From: Nonomuraea turcica | GTDB taxonomy: Bacteria; Actinomycetota; Actinomycetes; Streptosporangiales; Streptosporangiaceae | Direction of reading: 5' to 3' | Assembly: GCF_030718205.1 (NCBI RefSeq) | Contig: NZ_JAUZQF010000002.1 | Location: forward strand, 186,001-250,000 | DNA: 64,000 nt | Shown here: positions 49,095 to 58,144 of the stretch, piece by piece | Layout of the letters: each line of letters opens with the position of its first letter | How positions within the stretch are numbered: position 1 is the stretch's first letter | Translations under genes and position numbers: made by a program | The notes under the pieces: model-generated | Database searches by the model: none | What the model was told of the DNA's origin: nothing | Seen by the model: only the letters and a program-made list of their open reading frames with translations

Positions 49095-50924
49095 ATGCTC
49101 GATCCCGATCCACCCTTCCGGCCGGTTCGCACGCGTGACGGCTATGTGCCGCTGGAGGACCTCGGCCTCATCGGGGACGGCGCGACGGTGGCGCTGGTCG
49201 GCTTGGACGGCTCCATCCCGTGGATGTGCCTTCCCCACTTCGATGCCGAGCCGCTGTTCTGCGGCCTCCTGGACCACGCGCGTGGCGGGCATTTCACCGT
49301 CGCGCCGGAGGACTTGGTGGAGGCACGGCAGCTCTACGAGGACGACACCGGGGTGCTGACGACCGAGTGCCGCAGCACCACCGGCCTGGTCCGCATCACC
49401 GATGCCCTGACCTTGCGCTCTGGCGCCGATCTGACCGATGACGCACCGGTCGACCGGGCCGAGCTGGTCCGTTCGGCCGTCGTCCTGGCGGGCGAGGTCA
49501 GCGTGCGCGTCGAGGTGAAGCCCCGCGGCGGCGGACAAGCCCAGGCCCTGTTCAGCGGGCTGGACGTACAGGTGCCCCGACGGCCGGACCTGCGCCTGCA
49601 CCTGCGCTCCAATCGCCCGCTGAACGGACTGTCCAGCACCCACGAGCTCAAACAGGGCGATCGCCTGGATCTCGTGTTGTCCTGGGGGCGCATTCATCGT
49701 CATCACCGGTTCGACGCCGAGGAGATGCTGCGCGGGACCGCCGAGGCGTGGCGCCGTTGGATGAAACACTTCACCTACCAAGGCCCGCAGGAGTCATTGG
49801 TACGCCGGGCCGCGATCACGTTGAAGCTGTGCGACGACTGGGTCAACGGATCGCTGGTCGCGGCGCCCACCTCCTCCTTGCCCGCGCCGATCGGCGGGGT
49901 CCGTAACTGGGATTACCGCTACACCTGGATCCGCGACGCGGCCTTCACCGTGTTCGCCCTGCGCCGCATCGGCTTCGCCGGCGAGGCGGACGCCTTCCTC
50001 GGCTGGGTCCTCGACGCCTTCGAGCAGAGCCGGCAGCCGCGGATCATGTACACCCTCTCCGGCAGCCCGGTGCCCGACGAGGTCGTAGACCCCGAATTGG
50101 AGGGCTACCGGCGTTCCGCCCCGGTGCGATGGGGCAATGGCGCGGCGGATCAGCGCCAGCACGACGTCTACGGCGAAGTGCTCGACTGCGCCGACCAGTG
50201 GCTGCGCGCCGGAGGTGAGCTGCAGCCCGAGCTCTGGGCCAAGCTGGCCGAACTCGCCGACACGGCGGCGACGGCATGGCAGGAGCCGGATCAGGGCATC
50301 TGGGAGGTGCGCAGCCACGGCCGGGTGTTCACCTACTCCGCCGGCATGTGCCAGGTGGCCCTGGACCGTGCGGCCGCGATCGGTGACCGGCTCGGCCTGC
50401 GGGGACCGATCGCAGCCTGGCGAGACGTGGCAGCCGACCTGCGACGACTCATCCTTGAGCAGGCCTGGGACGAGGACGCGCAGACCCTGACCGAGCATCT
50501 CGACGGCAGCGGCGGCTTGGACGCCAGCCTGCTCGCGCTTCCCCTGCGGTACGTCATCCCCGCCGATCATCCGCGCATGGTGGCCACGGCAGCCGCGATC
50601 GCCGAGCGTCTGTCGGCCGGCGACGGCCTGCTCTACCGCTACCTGCACGACAGCTCCCCTGACGGCATCGCCGGCGACGAGGGCGCCTTCGTGCTGTGCA
50701 GCTTCTGGCTGGCCGACAACCTCACCTACCAGGGCCGTATCGGCGAGGCCGAGGAGCTCTACGCCTCGCTGTGCGCCCGGGCGAGCCCGCTCGGGCTGCT
50801 GCCCGAGCAGATCGACCCCTCGACGGGCGCCTTCATGGGCAACTTCCCGCAGGCCTTCAGCCACATCGGGGTCATCGCCAGCGGCGTCAATCTCGCACGG
50901 GCGACAGCGGGCCCAGCATCGTGA
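49095..50924 (+). CDS. Glycoside hydrolase family 15 protein (glucoamylase/trehalase-like)
   Basis: 609-residue cytoplasmic enzyme of the GH15 type seen in actinomycetes as trehalases or glucoamylases. An N-terminal beta-sandwich (about 10-230, starting LEDLGLIGDGATVALVGLDG) precedes an (alpha/alpha)6 barrel with the NWDYRYTWIRDAAF signature, general acid Glu404 (QGIWEVR) and general base Glu571 (GLLPEQIDP). The Glu usually two residues before GIWE is Gln here (PDQGIWE). The ATG at 49095 follows a GGGGG site; a GTG at 49065 is possible. The stop codon sits in the loop of a terminator hairpin. Substrate choice between trehalose and maltooligosaccharide is unresolved. Confidence 0.9.
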   Translation: MLDPDPPFRPVRTRDGYVPLEDLGLIGDGATVALVGLDGSIPWMCLPHFDAEPLFCGLLDHARGGHFTVAPEDLVEARQLYEDDTGVLTTECRSTTGLVRITDALTLRSGADLTDDAPVDRAELVRSAVVLAGEVSVRVEVKPRGGGQAQALFSGLDVQVPRRPDLRLHLRSNRPLNGLSSTHELKQGDRLDLVLSWGRIHRHHRFDAEEMLRGTAEAWRRWMKHFTYQGPQESLVRRAAITLKLCDDWVNGSLVAAPTSSLPAPIGGVRNWDYRYTWIRDAAFTVFALRRIGFAGEADAFLGWVLDAFEQSRQPRIMYTLSGSPVPDEVVDPELEGYRRSAPVRWGNGAADQRQHDVYGEVLDCADQWLRAGGELQPELWAKLAELADTAATAWQEPDQGIWEVRSHGRVFTYSAGMCQVALDRAAAIGDRLGLRGPIAAWRDVAADLRRLILEQAWDEDAQTLTEHLDGSGGLDASLLALPLRYVIPADHPRMVATAAAIAERLSAGDGLLYRYLHDSSPDGIAGDEGAFVLCSFWLADNLTYQGRIGEAEELYASLCARASPLGLLPEQIDPSTGAFMGNFPQAFSHIGVIASGVNLARATAGPAS

Positions 50925-50935
50925 TCGATGCTGGG
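50912..50935. terminator. Hairpin terminator enclosing the GH15 stop codon
   Basis: Perfect 10-bp arms CCCAGCATCG and CGATGCTGGG around TGAT; the TGA stop of the GH15 gene lies in the loop. It stands between convergent genes. Confidence 0.72.
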
Positions 50936-50990
50936 CGGCCGACGGCCGGGAGCGCTCGACCGGACCGGCGGCGGGCGAGCGCCCGATCGG

Positions 50991-52559
50991 CTACGGGCGA
51001 ACGAGGAGGACGTTGCCGAGCGAGCGCTCGCCCGTCGCGTCGGAGGGCCGGTTCACGATGCCGGTGCCCGAGGTCACCATGACGCTGGAGCCGCCGCCGT
51101 CGAGGTTAATCGCCTCCCGCGCGCCGAGCAGCTTCATGAGCTCACCGGTCTGCGCGATCCCGAGCCCTTCGCTGTAGCCGTCCTGCCGCCCGTCGACCAC
51201 CACTAGCATGAGCCGCCCCCGATCGTCCATGCCGACCATCGACCGCGGGTTGCTCCGCACGGCCCAGTTGTAGGTGAACGTCCGGTCGGCGCCCTCGCGG
51301 ATCAGTCCGTCGGCCGCCGCGTTCACCGACACCTTTCCGTCCCTGACGAGGGTGGGCCCGACCTGGAGGATGGTGGTGTCCGGGGTCAGTGCCACGCGCC
51401 GGCCCCTGCTGTCCTCGACGCGCTCGCTCACGTGCACCCGCTCACCCACCTTCACGTGTTCGAGCAGCCAGGCGGAGCTGTCGCCGATGGCCTGCACGGT
51501 GGACCCGCCGGCCGGAACGCTCGCACCACGCGAGCTGTTCACCGCCGTCACCTTGCCGCCCGCGTCCAGCACGACCTCGGCTCCCGCGCCGGCAGGCGGC
51601 GCGCCCCATTCGGGGGTAAACAGCACCAGCTCGCTGCCGTCCGTACACTTCAGGTCGTGCTGCGGCTTCTCCGTCGGCTGGTCACCGCCGACGCCGCCGC
51701 AGTTCCAGATCTCGCCCGGCACCCGGTTGACACCGTCGATCTCGACGCTCTCCCGGCCGGCGCGCAGGGTCACGTGGGCGGTGTACGCGTCCACGTCCAC
51801 CGAACGCCCACCCCTGGCGATCTTGATTCCTGCCCGGCCCTGCGTGGCCGAGCCGATCAGCTTGCCGTCCTTGACGTACATGCCGCCGGGCGCGCTGTTG
51901 TAGAACCACTGCGCGTTGATCCCGGCCACCGCGCCCGCCGCGGCGGCGAGGTCGGTCAGCTTCTCCGTTCCGTTCAGCGCCGGGCCGAAGTCGGTGCCGA
52001 CCGTGCCGCCGAACTCCCGGAAGTCCACGCGGAGCACGTGCACCTTCTGGGGCGCGCCGGGGTCGATGCCGTCCTGCGCGGTGTAGCGGGTGCCCCCGGC
52101 GAAACCGGCCGCCCTGATCTTGGAGAGCGCGGCCGAGGCCTCGGCGCTGGTGGCGTACTGCCCGACCCTTACGGTCCAGCCGAGCGTACCGGCCGGGTGA
52201 TCGGCGAACGCCGGCGAGGCGACCTCCTCGATCCGCGGCTCGAACCCCTTCTGCCGCACAGCCCCGGTCACCCGGTCGGCGATCTCCTTCGTGCCCAACG
52301 CGGTGTTGGCCGTGTTGAGCGGCCCGTCGACCGTGCCCGGCAGGTACACGTGGACGGTCCAGTAGTCGCCGGCGTCCTTGGCTCCGAGCGACATCGCGGT
52401 CAGCGTCACGCCGGGCGCCACGGTGGTCGTCACCGGCGGCGCGCTCAGCGGCAGCTTTCCACCGAAGAAGGAGTCTTCAGACGTGGCCGCCGCAGCAGGC
52501 CCGTTCACAGCCAGTACGGTCACGACCGTCGCCAAGGCCGAAAGACTTTTCCGGCGCAT
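50991..52559 (-). CDS. Secreted NAGPA-type phosphodiester glycosidase family protein
   Basis: 522-residue exported protein. The signal peptide MRRKSLSALATVVTVLAVNG is cleaved near AAAA. Residues about 105-185 look like a SPOR-type peptidoglycan-binding repeat (LGWTVRVGQYATSAEAS). The C-terminal phosphodiester glycosidase (NAGPA) domain has GINAQWFY, MVGMDDRGRLMLVVVDGR and EAINLDGGGSSVM, the conserved core. Such proteins remove phosphodiester-linked sugars or act on cell-wall polymers. The ATG at 52559 has GAGGA 5 bases upstream, favouring it over the ATG at 52571. Convergent with GH15. Role in wall turnover is inference. Confidence 0.87.
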   Translation of the reverse strand: MRRKSLSALATVVTVLAVNGPAAAATSEDSFFGGKLPLSAPPVTTTVAPGVTLTAMSLGAKDAGDYWTVHVYLPGTVDGPLNTANTALGTKEIADRVTGAVRQKGFEPRIEEVASPAFADHPAGTLGWTVRVGQYATSAEASAALSKIRAAGFAGGTRYTAQDGIDPGAPQKVHVLRVDFREFGGTVGTDFGPALNGTEKLTDLAAAAGAVAGINAQWFYNSAPGGMYVKDGKLIGSATQGRAGIKIARGGRSVDVDAYTAHVTLRAGRESVEIDGVNRVPGEIWNCGGVGGDQPTEKPQHDLKCTDGSELVLFTPEWGAPPAGAGAEVVLDAGGKVTAVNSSRGASVPAGGSTVQAIGDSSAWLLEHVKVGERVHVSERVEDSRGRRVALTPDTTILQVGPTLVRDGKVSVNAAADGLIREGADRTFTYNWAVRSNPRSMVGMDDRGRLMLVVVDGRQDGYSEGLGIAQTGELMKLLGAREAINLDGGGSSVMVTSGTGIVNRPSDATGERSLGNVLLVRP

Positions 52560-52780
52560 GTACGTCCTCATTTCACGAGTGAATTAGGTGCCCCGGCAGT
52601 CAAGGACTTGCGGATGGCCCGGAACCGAACACGGGACGATTCCCGCAAAGCACCCGAGTGAACAGCTCCGCCACACCGGTGCCCAGGCGGGGTCCGAACG
52701 TCCGGCGTTCGTGGTGAGAATTGCAACCTTGATCAGGACCGTGAATGATGAGTCACCCCTCATAGACGAAGGCATGCGCA

Positions 52781-53260
52781 GTGGACTTCACGGTCAGGTA
52801 TCAGCCCTCCCCCGAGGAAGTGGCCCGGGCCCTCCAGCAAGGCGTCAAGCTCCAGTTCAGAGCCCTCCTCACTATCCTGCTCTCGGTCCTGGCAGGATGC
52901 GGACTCCTCTGCGTCCTGATAGGCAGCGTGAGCATCGGCATCGCCATGTTCGTCGGAGCGGCCGTCTCCCCCGTCGTGGTGTCGTGGTCGCTCCGCCGCA
53001 CAGGGAGGCGACGACTCGCCTTCCTCTGCGTGCCCACCACACTTCACTTGACCGGCGACGGCTACAAGGTTGAGACCGAGCAGTCCACCACCACGACGCG
53101 ATGGTCCCTGTTCGGCCCGGTCGTCACCACCCCGGAGTTCTGGCTGTTCTTTGTCAACAGGCAGTTCACCGGTTTCCTCCCCCGCCGTGCCTTCACCGGC
53201 GAGCAGCAGGCGGCACTCGATGCCTTCTTCGCCGCGCGCCAGGACACCCCGGTCTCCTGA
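52781..53260 (+). CDS. YcxB-like small membrane protein
   Basis: 159-residue protein with two adjacent membrane helices (ALLTILLSVLAGCGLLCVLIGS and IAMFVGAAVSPVVVSW) followed by a C-terminal domain with the pattern of YcxB-like proteins (TRWSLFGPVVTTPEFWLFF, LPRRAFTGEQQAALDAFF). The GTG start is assigned by domain extent. Function of the family is unknown. No operon partner is evident; the next gene starts 168 bases later. Confidence 0.75.
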   Translation: MDFTVRYQPSPEEVARALQQGVKLQFRALLTILLSVLAGCGLLCVLIGSVSIGIAMFVGAAVSPVVVSWSLRRTGRRRLAFLCVPTTLHLTGDGYKVETEQSTTTTRWSLFGPVVTTPEFWLFFVNRQFTGFLPRRAFTGEQQAALDAFFAARQDTPVS

Positions 53261-53428
53261 ACCCGCCTCGTCCGCGCAGGTGCGCCGGCTACGGTGCTCC
53301 TCGCCTCCTCGGCGGGGGTGAGATGGCGCCATCCAACGCAGGACGACAACCATCGGTAGTGGTGTCCTTCGAGGTAGTGATCACGATTTCGCATCTTCCT
53401 TTCCTGCTACGCGGGCTTGGGCTGGAAC

Positions 53429-56326
53429 ATGCGTGGTGTGGGGGCACAAGAAGAATCCCGGCCGCGTCGCCGGACGGCACGGTGGCTGGGCGTGGGGGCC
53501 GTTCTCATGGCCGTCGCCGGCGGTCTGCTGGCGGTGACACGCATGGACGTGCCGCCCATCCCGGACCCGTACTCTGCCGAGGACGAATCGCCCGCCCCGC
53601 TGCGGGTGACCCTTGACCCGCCGCAGGTGCCGACCGGGACCGACTCGGTGCGGGTGATTGCCTCCTGCGAGACCAACACCGCCGACGTGATCTCTGACGC
53701 CTTCGTCCCCGACCAGAGTCTCGACCAGACCGCGGGGTACGGCGAGGTGGACCTCGAAGAGAACCTGAGCCCCGGCAAGTACCGAGTGATCGTCACGTGC
53801 GAGGACGACGGCCAGGTCGGCAGCGCCGAGCTCGTCGTCACGAAGGGCCCGGTCACTCCCACCCCATCCACCGGAGCTCGGCCGGCCGGACTCCGCCGGA
53901 TCGCGACCACGTACGTCACGCTCACCCAGGCCGATCCCGGCGCCTGGCGCACCCACCGGGATGCGGCGATCGCCGACGACAACGAGCCGGACGACATTCC
54001 CTACGAGTTCACGGTCACGCACGAGCTCCGGCTGCCGGCCGACGATCCCGACGTGGCCGCCCTGCGGTCGGGGGCCGCTGCACTTCTCCCCGACAGATTC
54101 GCCGAGACGAGGCTGGGCGACGTCGCCCCGGACCCGGGCTCCACCAACCTGGCGGTCGTCTTCGACACGCCCGTCGTACGGCTGGAGCGCGGCGCGAGCC
54201 AGGCCGTCGTCACCTTCACCGGCCGGACCTATGGCTTCGCCGACCCCGACGACGGCGGCCTCGTAGGAGTCGAGTTCTCGCCGCCCGACGGCGAAGACGG
54301 GCTTCCCCTGACGGCGCACGAGCTCGTCGTATCCGCCACCGGCTGGACGGTGGGCGGCACCCGCGGCTCGCCGCCGCTGAGCCAGGACCGGCACTACCTG
54401 CGCATGAATGCCTGGAGCTCGATGAAGGCCGCTTTCCTCAAGGACGGCCAGACCGCGTCCGTGGCCGGTTACCTCACAGATTCCGTAGTGGCCGGCTCTT
54501 ACATCGAAGGCGCCGAGCCGGAGGACGTTGCGACTGACTCACCTGAGCTCAACTTCCTCCCGCGGAGTTGGACGGCGCTGCGGGCCGTCTTCGCGGGAGC
54601 GGCCGGGCTGGCCCTGCTGTACGCCCTCGCCCGGGCACTCGGGGGCGCATGGTGGCGCCGCCGCCGCAACTGGGTGCTCGTGGCCATGCCGCTGGTCGCC
54701 TACGTCTTGGCCATCTCTCCGCTTGGAGCCGGGACCGTGCTCATCCTGACGGTCGGCATTCCGCTTCTGTCGCTCATCTCCGCCGCCCGCGCTGTGAGCG
54801 ACGTCCGTCCGACGCTGGTCGCGGCCGGAGCGGCGGCGGTGGCCGGCATCGTGCTCTCGGTGTGGGGACTGTGGGTGCTCACCGGCAACGCGGTCACCCT
54901 GTGGGGGCCGGTCGCCGCCGCGGTCGCCGCGGGCGCGGTGGCGGCGGTCCCCCGGTGGCGGCGTGCGCTGCCGGTCATCGCGCTCGTCACGCTGACCGTC
55001 GGCGCGCTGCCGGCGGGACGGGCCATGGTGGGCGGGATCTTCCCCGGCCCTGCGGTGTGGTTCGCGCTGCTCGCCGTGTGCCTGTCCGTCCTGGCCGTCG
55101 GCTGGGTCACGGAGGCGAGCCACCGATGGTCCATGCGCACCGCGGGCATATACGCCGTGACCGTGTCGACGACGATCGGCGTCCAGTCCTACGCGGTCAT
55201 CCCCGAGTGGACGACGATGCGATGGCACGCCGAGCGGGTCCTGGACATCCTGAACTCGGTCTACTCCTTCGCGGCGTTCGGCGCGCTGCTGCTGGCCATG
55301 GCAGCGCTGATCGTCCGGGTACGCCGCATCGGCGAGGAAACCGCTGCCCTGACCGCCGCGACCGCCTATTACACGGCCGTGTTCTTCATGCTCGTGCTGA
55401 GCGGACTGGCCGTGAACCTCGAGTACCTAGGGCTGACGATGCTGCTGGCCTGGGCGGGCATCGCCTGGCTGCTGCCCCGCGCCACCGCGACGGGCGCGAC
55501 ACCGGTGTCCCAGCCCGAACACCGGACCCTCGTCCGTGACATGATCAGGCGCCGCTCCGTCCGCCTCGCCCTGACCGGCCTGCTGCGGCAGGGACAGGGG
55601 GGCGACGGCTCGCCGGCCGCCTTCGAGGAGCAGCGCACGGAGCTGGAACGGGCAAGCGACCAGCACGCCGGGCCGGTCGACTCCGACTACGCCCTCGCCA
55701 CCGTCGCCGGGCGGACGCCGTGGCAGAACGCGCTGGCCGCGCTCGCCATGGGGACGCTCCTCTCGCTGCCCTTCTCGACGGTACGGGTCATCGTCTCCAT
55801 CGACATCTGGCGCAGCGAGAACACCAAGCCGCTGCTGGCTGCGATGGCGCTGATCTCGCTGCCCGCCCTCTGCATGATCTTCGGCTACTTCTATCCGCGG
55901 GTGCGCGGCGGCAACCCGATCGCAAAATCGCTCGCGCTACTGGTGGCCGCGCTCCTTGTCGAACTGCCCGGCTACGTCCAGACGCTCGCCGCCATCACCG
56001 CACCGACGTTGGCCGTGACGCCGCAATCCACGGCGGACGAGGCGCTGATCGGCACCCTCGTCGCCGCAGGCAACATCGCGGTCGTCAGCATCGGGCTGGG
56101 ACTCTGGTGGGAATGGCGGCTGATGCGGCTGGCCGGTGAGCCCTGGGCGCGCATCAGGAGCATCCGCATGCTGCGTACGCTGGCCGCGCCGCTGGCCGCC
56201 GCCGCCATCGCCATCGCCACCACGGCCGCGACCGCGCTGGCCAACAACGTCGTCGCGCCGCTGACCACCACCCAGGTCGAGGGCGCCCGCAACGAGAGCA
56301 CGCCGTCCCCCACCTCGCGCCCCTGA
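53429..56326 (+). CDS. Large polytopic membrane protein of unknown function
   Basis: 965-residue membrane protein. One N-terminal helix (LGVGAVLMAVAGGLLAVT) anchors an extracytoplasmic region of about 350 residues containing beta-rich segments (RVTLDPPQVPTGTDSVRVIASC, PGKYRVIVTCED). It is followed by about 14 membrane helices with a charged cytoplasmic loop near residues 690-760. No catalytic motif was recognised. It resembles uncharacterised streptomycete membrane proteins in layout only. The ATG at 53429 is taken as the first Met before the anchor; a TTG lies 12 bases upstream and the ribosome site is weak for both. Confidence 0.7.
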   Translation: MRGVGAQEESRPRRRTARWLGVGAVLMAVAGGLLAVTRMDVPPIPDPYSAEDESPAPLRVTLDPPQVPTGTDSVRVIASCETNTADVISDAFVPDQSLDQTAGYGEVDLEENLSPGKYRVIVTCEDDGQVGSAELVVTKGPVTPTPSTGARPAGLRRIATTYVTLTQADPGAWRTHRDAAIADDNEPDDIPYEFTVTHELRLPADDPDVAALRSGAAALLPDRFAETRLGDVAPDPGSTNLAVVFDTPVVRLERGASQAVVTFTGRTYGFADPDDGGLVGVEFSPPDGEDGLPLTAHELVVSATGWTVGGTRGSPPLSQDRHYLRMNAWSSMKAAFLKDGQTASVAGYLTDSVVAGSYIEGAEPEDVATDSPELNFLPRSWTALRAVFAGAAGLALLYALARALGGAWWRRRRNWVLVAMPLVAYVLAISPLGAGTVLILTVGIPLLSLISAARAVSDVRPTLVAAGAAAVAGIVLSVWGLWVLTGNAVTLWGPVAAAVAAGAVAAVPRWRRALPVIALVTLTVGALPAGRAMVGGIFPGPAVWFALLAVCLSVLAVGWVTEASHRWSMRTAGIYAVTVSTTIGVQSYAVIPEWTTMRWHAERVLDILNSVYSFAAFGALLLAMAALIVRVRRIGEETAALTAATAYYTAVFFMLVLSGLAVNLEYLGLTMLLAWAGIAWLLPRATATGATPVSQPEHRTLVRDMIRRRSVRLALTGLLRQGQGGDGSPAAFEEQRTELERASDQHAGPVDSDYALATVAGRTPWQNALAALAMGTLLSLPFSTVRVIVSIDIWRSENTKPLLAAMALISLPALCMIFGYFYPRVRGGNPIAKSLALLVAALLVELPGYVQTLAAITAPTLAVTPQSTADEALIGTLVAAGNIAVVSIGLGLWWEWRLMRLAGEPWARIRSIRMLRTLAAPLAAAAIAIATTAATALANNVVAPLTTTQVEGARNESTPSPTSRP

Positions 56327-56399
56327 CCCCACGGCCAGAGGCTAGGAGGTCGTGTGCCGGGCTTCTCGGGAGTTGTAGAACAGGCGTACGATACCGTGC

Positions 56400-56759
56400 G
56401 TGATTGACGACGAGGTGGGGGCGCGGCTGCGGGAGATCTGCCTGTCTCTGCCGGAGGCGGTCGAGAAGCCGTTCGGTGGCCACACGGCGCCCTCGTTCCG
56501 GGTCCGGGACAAGCTGTTCCTGATGACCAGCGAGGACGGGCTGACGATGATGTTCAAGGCCGGTCCGGGCGTGCAGGAGGCCCTGGTGGCTTCCGCCCCG
56601 GAGCGCTTCTTCGTGCCCGCGTACGTCGGCGGCAAGGGGTGGGTCGGCGCCCAGCTGGACGTGGAGCAGGACTGGGATGAGATCGACGAGCTGATCAGGG
56701 ACAGCTACCGCCTGATCGCGCCGAAGCGGCTGGTCGCCCTCATGGACGGACACGCCTGA
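56400..56759 (+). CDS. YjbR/MmcQ family protein
   Basis: 119-residue single-domain protein of the MmcQ/YjbR family, a compact alpha/beta fold related to CyaY-like DNA-binding proteins. Family marks are LPEAVEKPFGGHTAPSFRVRDKLFLM near the N terminus, MFKAGPGVQEAL in the middle, and GGKGWVGAQLDVEQDWDEIDELIRDSYRLIAPKR at the end. Length is typical. The biological role of the family is not established. Confidence 0.88.
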   Translation: MIDDEVGARLREICLSLPEAVEKPFGGHTAPSFRVRDKLFLMTSEDGLTMMFKAGPGVQEALVASAPERFFVPAYVGGKGWVGAQLDVEQDWDEIDELIRDSYRLIAPKRLVALMDGHA

Positions 56760-56855
56760 GGCCAGGGCGTCAACGTCACACGGACGAGCAGCCCTGGCCC
56801 GGCGATGCGGTTAGGATCTCTTTCACTGTCGAGGGGTCGCATCGGGAGGGAAACC

Positions 56856-57236
56856 GTGACGGCGGAGCCCGACCAGGAGGCGCTGGGCGTATTCTGCGCC
56901 GCCCTGCCGCAGCTGCGCACGCTGCTGCGCGGCCCCGCGTCGAGCGGCCGCCGCGCCATCGTGGCGCAGACGGTGCTGGCCGCTCGTCGCGGCGAGCCGA
57001 TCGATCGATTCCTGGCCCAGCTGGGCATCGACAGCCCTAGGACCGAGCCGGAAGACACCAGGTCCCGGCAGCGCTCCTCGCTGCCCACGCCGCTGGACTC
57101 CGAACGGGGGCCGGTCATCGGCGACTACGTGTGCCCCAAGGGGACCTGCACGCGCGTCGTCCGCCGCGAAGTCGACGCGGAATTACCCACCTGCGAGATC
57201 CACGAGCAGGCGCTGCGTTTCGTGGCCGAGAGCTGA
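56856..57236 (+). CDS. Small protein with Cys/His metal site, first gene of CHAT cassette
   Basis: 126-residue soluble protein. The N-terminal 60 residues are helical (EALGVFCAALPQLRTLLRG, GRRAIVAQTVLAARRG, IDRFLAQLGI), the size of a death-like or effector-associated adaptor domain. A Ser/Arg/Pro linker follows. The C terminus forms a probable zinc ribbon with ligands Cys93, Cys98, Cys113 and His116 (YVCPKGTCTR and TCEIHEQAL). The GTG start is set by GGGAGGG 5 bases upstream. The next gene follows after 9 bases. No characterised homologue was recognised; the role as sensor or adaptor for the CHAT protease is inferred from position and domain style. Confidence 0.7.
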   Translation: MTAEPDQEALGVFCAALPQLRTLLRGPASSGRRAIVAQTVLAARRGEPIDRFLAQLGIDSPRTEPEDTRSRQRSSLPTPLDSERGPVIGDYVCPKGTCTRVVRREVDAELPTCEIHEQALRFVAES

Positions 57237-57245
57237 GAACGCGGC

Positions 57246-58130
57246 ATGACAGGTTTCCTCGCCGAACTCGGCAAAAAGGTCGCGGAGCGGTGGGTCGCTC
57301 TGCTCGTCCTGCCCGGGCTGGTGTTCACGGCCGTCGCCACGATGGCGGCCATTCTCGGACAGCGGCACTGGGCGGATGCGGGACTGCTCTGGCGAAAGCT
57401 GATCGAGCTCACCGCGGCGGCCGGCGGTCAGCAGCAGGCCGACCTGGTGCGGACCGCGGTGCTGCTGGTCGTCCTGCTCGTCGCGTCCTCGGCGGTCGGA
57501 TTCGTCGCGCGATCGCTCGGCAGGCCCGTCGAATATCTGCTGGCCGGGAGGTGGCCGGCCGTCGCCCGGCCGCTCGCGACCGCGCTCATCGAGCGGCGCA
57601 GGCGGGCTTGGAACCGGCTCAGGCAGGATTACCACAATGCCGAGGCCGACGGCGATCACGCCCGTCTCGGCGAGCTCGCCGAGCTGAGGAACGCCGTCGC
57701 GCTGACCGAGCCACGCCGGCCGACCTGGACCGGCGACCGGTTGCACGCCCCCGCGACCAGGGTGCGCAAGCAGTATGGCCTGGACCTGGGCGCCGCCTGG
57801 CCACGCCTGTGGCTGTTGCTCCCCGACTCGGCGCGCGAGCCGCTCACCGAGAGCAGGCAACGTTTCGATGAGGCGACCGCCCTGGGCGGGTGGGCCGCGC
57901 TGTACGCCGCGGTGGGCGTGGTGTGGTGGCCGAGCGCCATGATCGGGCTGTGCGCCGGGCTGGTCGCGTGGCGGCGGGCGAGAGCGGCCGCCGACGTCTA
58001 CGCCGAACTGGTCGAGGCCACCGTGGACGTCTATCTGGACGATCTGCTCGAGCGGTTCGACGACGAGACTCGGCCGGTCCGCCCGGGACGAGGAAAGACG
58101 ATCAGCGAGAGGTTCCGTAAGTCCACCTGA
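57246..58130 (+). CDS. Membrane protein, second gene of CHAT cassette
   Basis: 294-residue membrane protein of unknown family. Helices are visible at about 17-38 (VALLVLPGLVFTAVATMAAI), 68-88 (TAVLLVVLLVASSAVGFVA) and a pair at about 215-245 (WAALYAAVGVVWWPSAMIGLCAGLVAW). A charged cytoplasmic region of about 110 residues lies between the pairs and a C-terminal helix with DVYLDDLLERF ends the protein. It sits 9 bases after the zinc-ribbon gene and 14 bases before the CHAT gene. In a conflict system it could be the membrane effector or anchor; there is no direct evidence. Confidence 0.7.
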   Translation: MTGFLAELGKKVAERWVALLVLPGLVFTAVATMAAILGQRHWADAGLLWRKLIELTAAAGGQQQADLVRTAVLLVVLLVASSAVGFVARSLGRPVEYLLAGRWPAVARPLATALIERRRRAWNRLRQDYHNAEADGDHARLGELAELRNAVALTEPRRPTWTGDRLHAPATRVRKQYGLDLGAAWPRLWLLLPDSAREPLTESRQRFDEATALGGWAALYAAVGVVWWPSAMIGLCAGLVAWRRARAAADVYAELVEATVDVYLDDLLERFDDETRPVRPGRGKTISERFRKST

Positions 58131-58144
58131 CGGAGAGGGCGACC

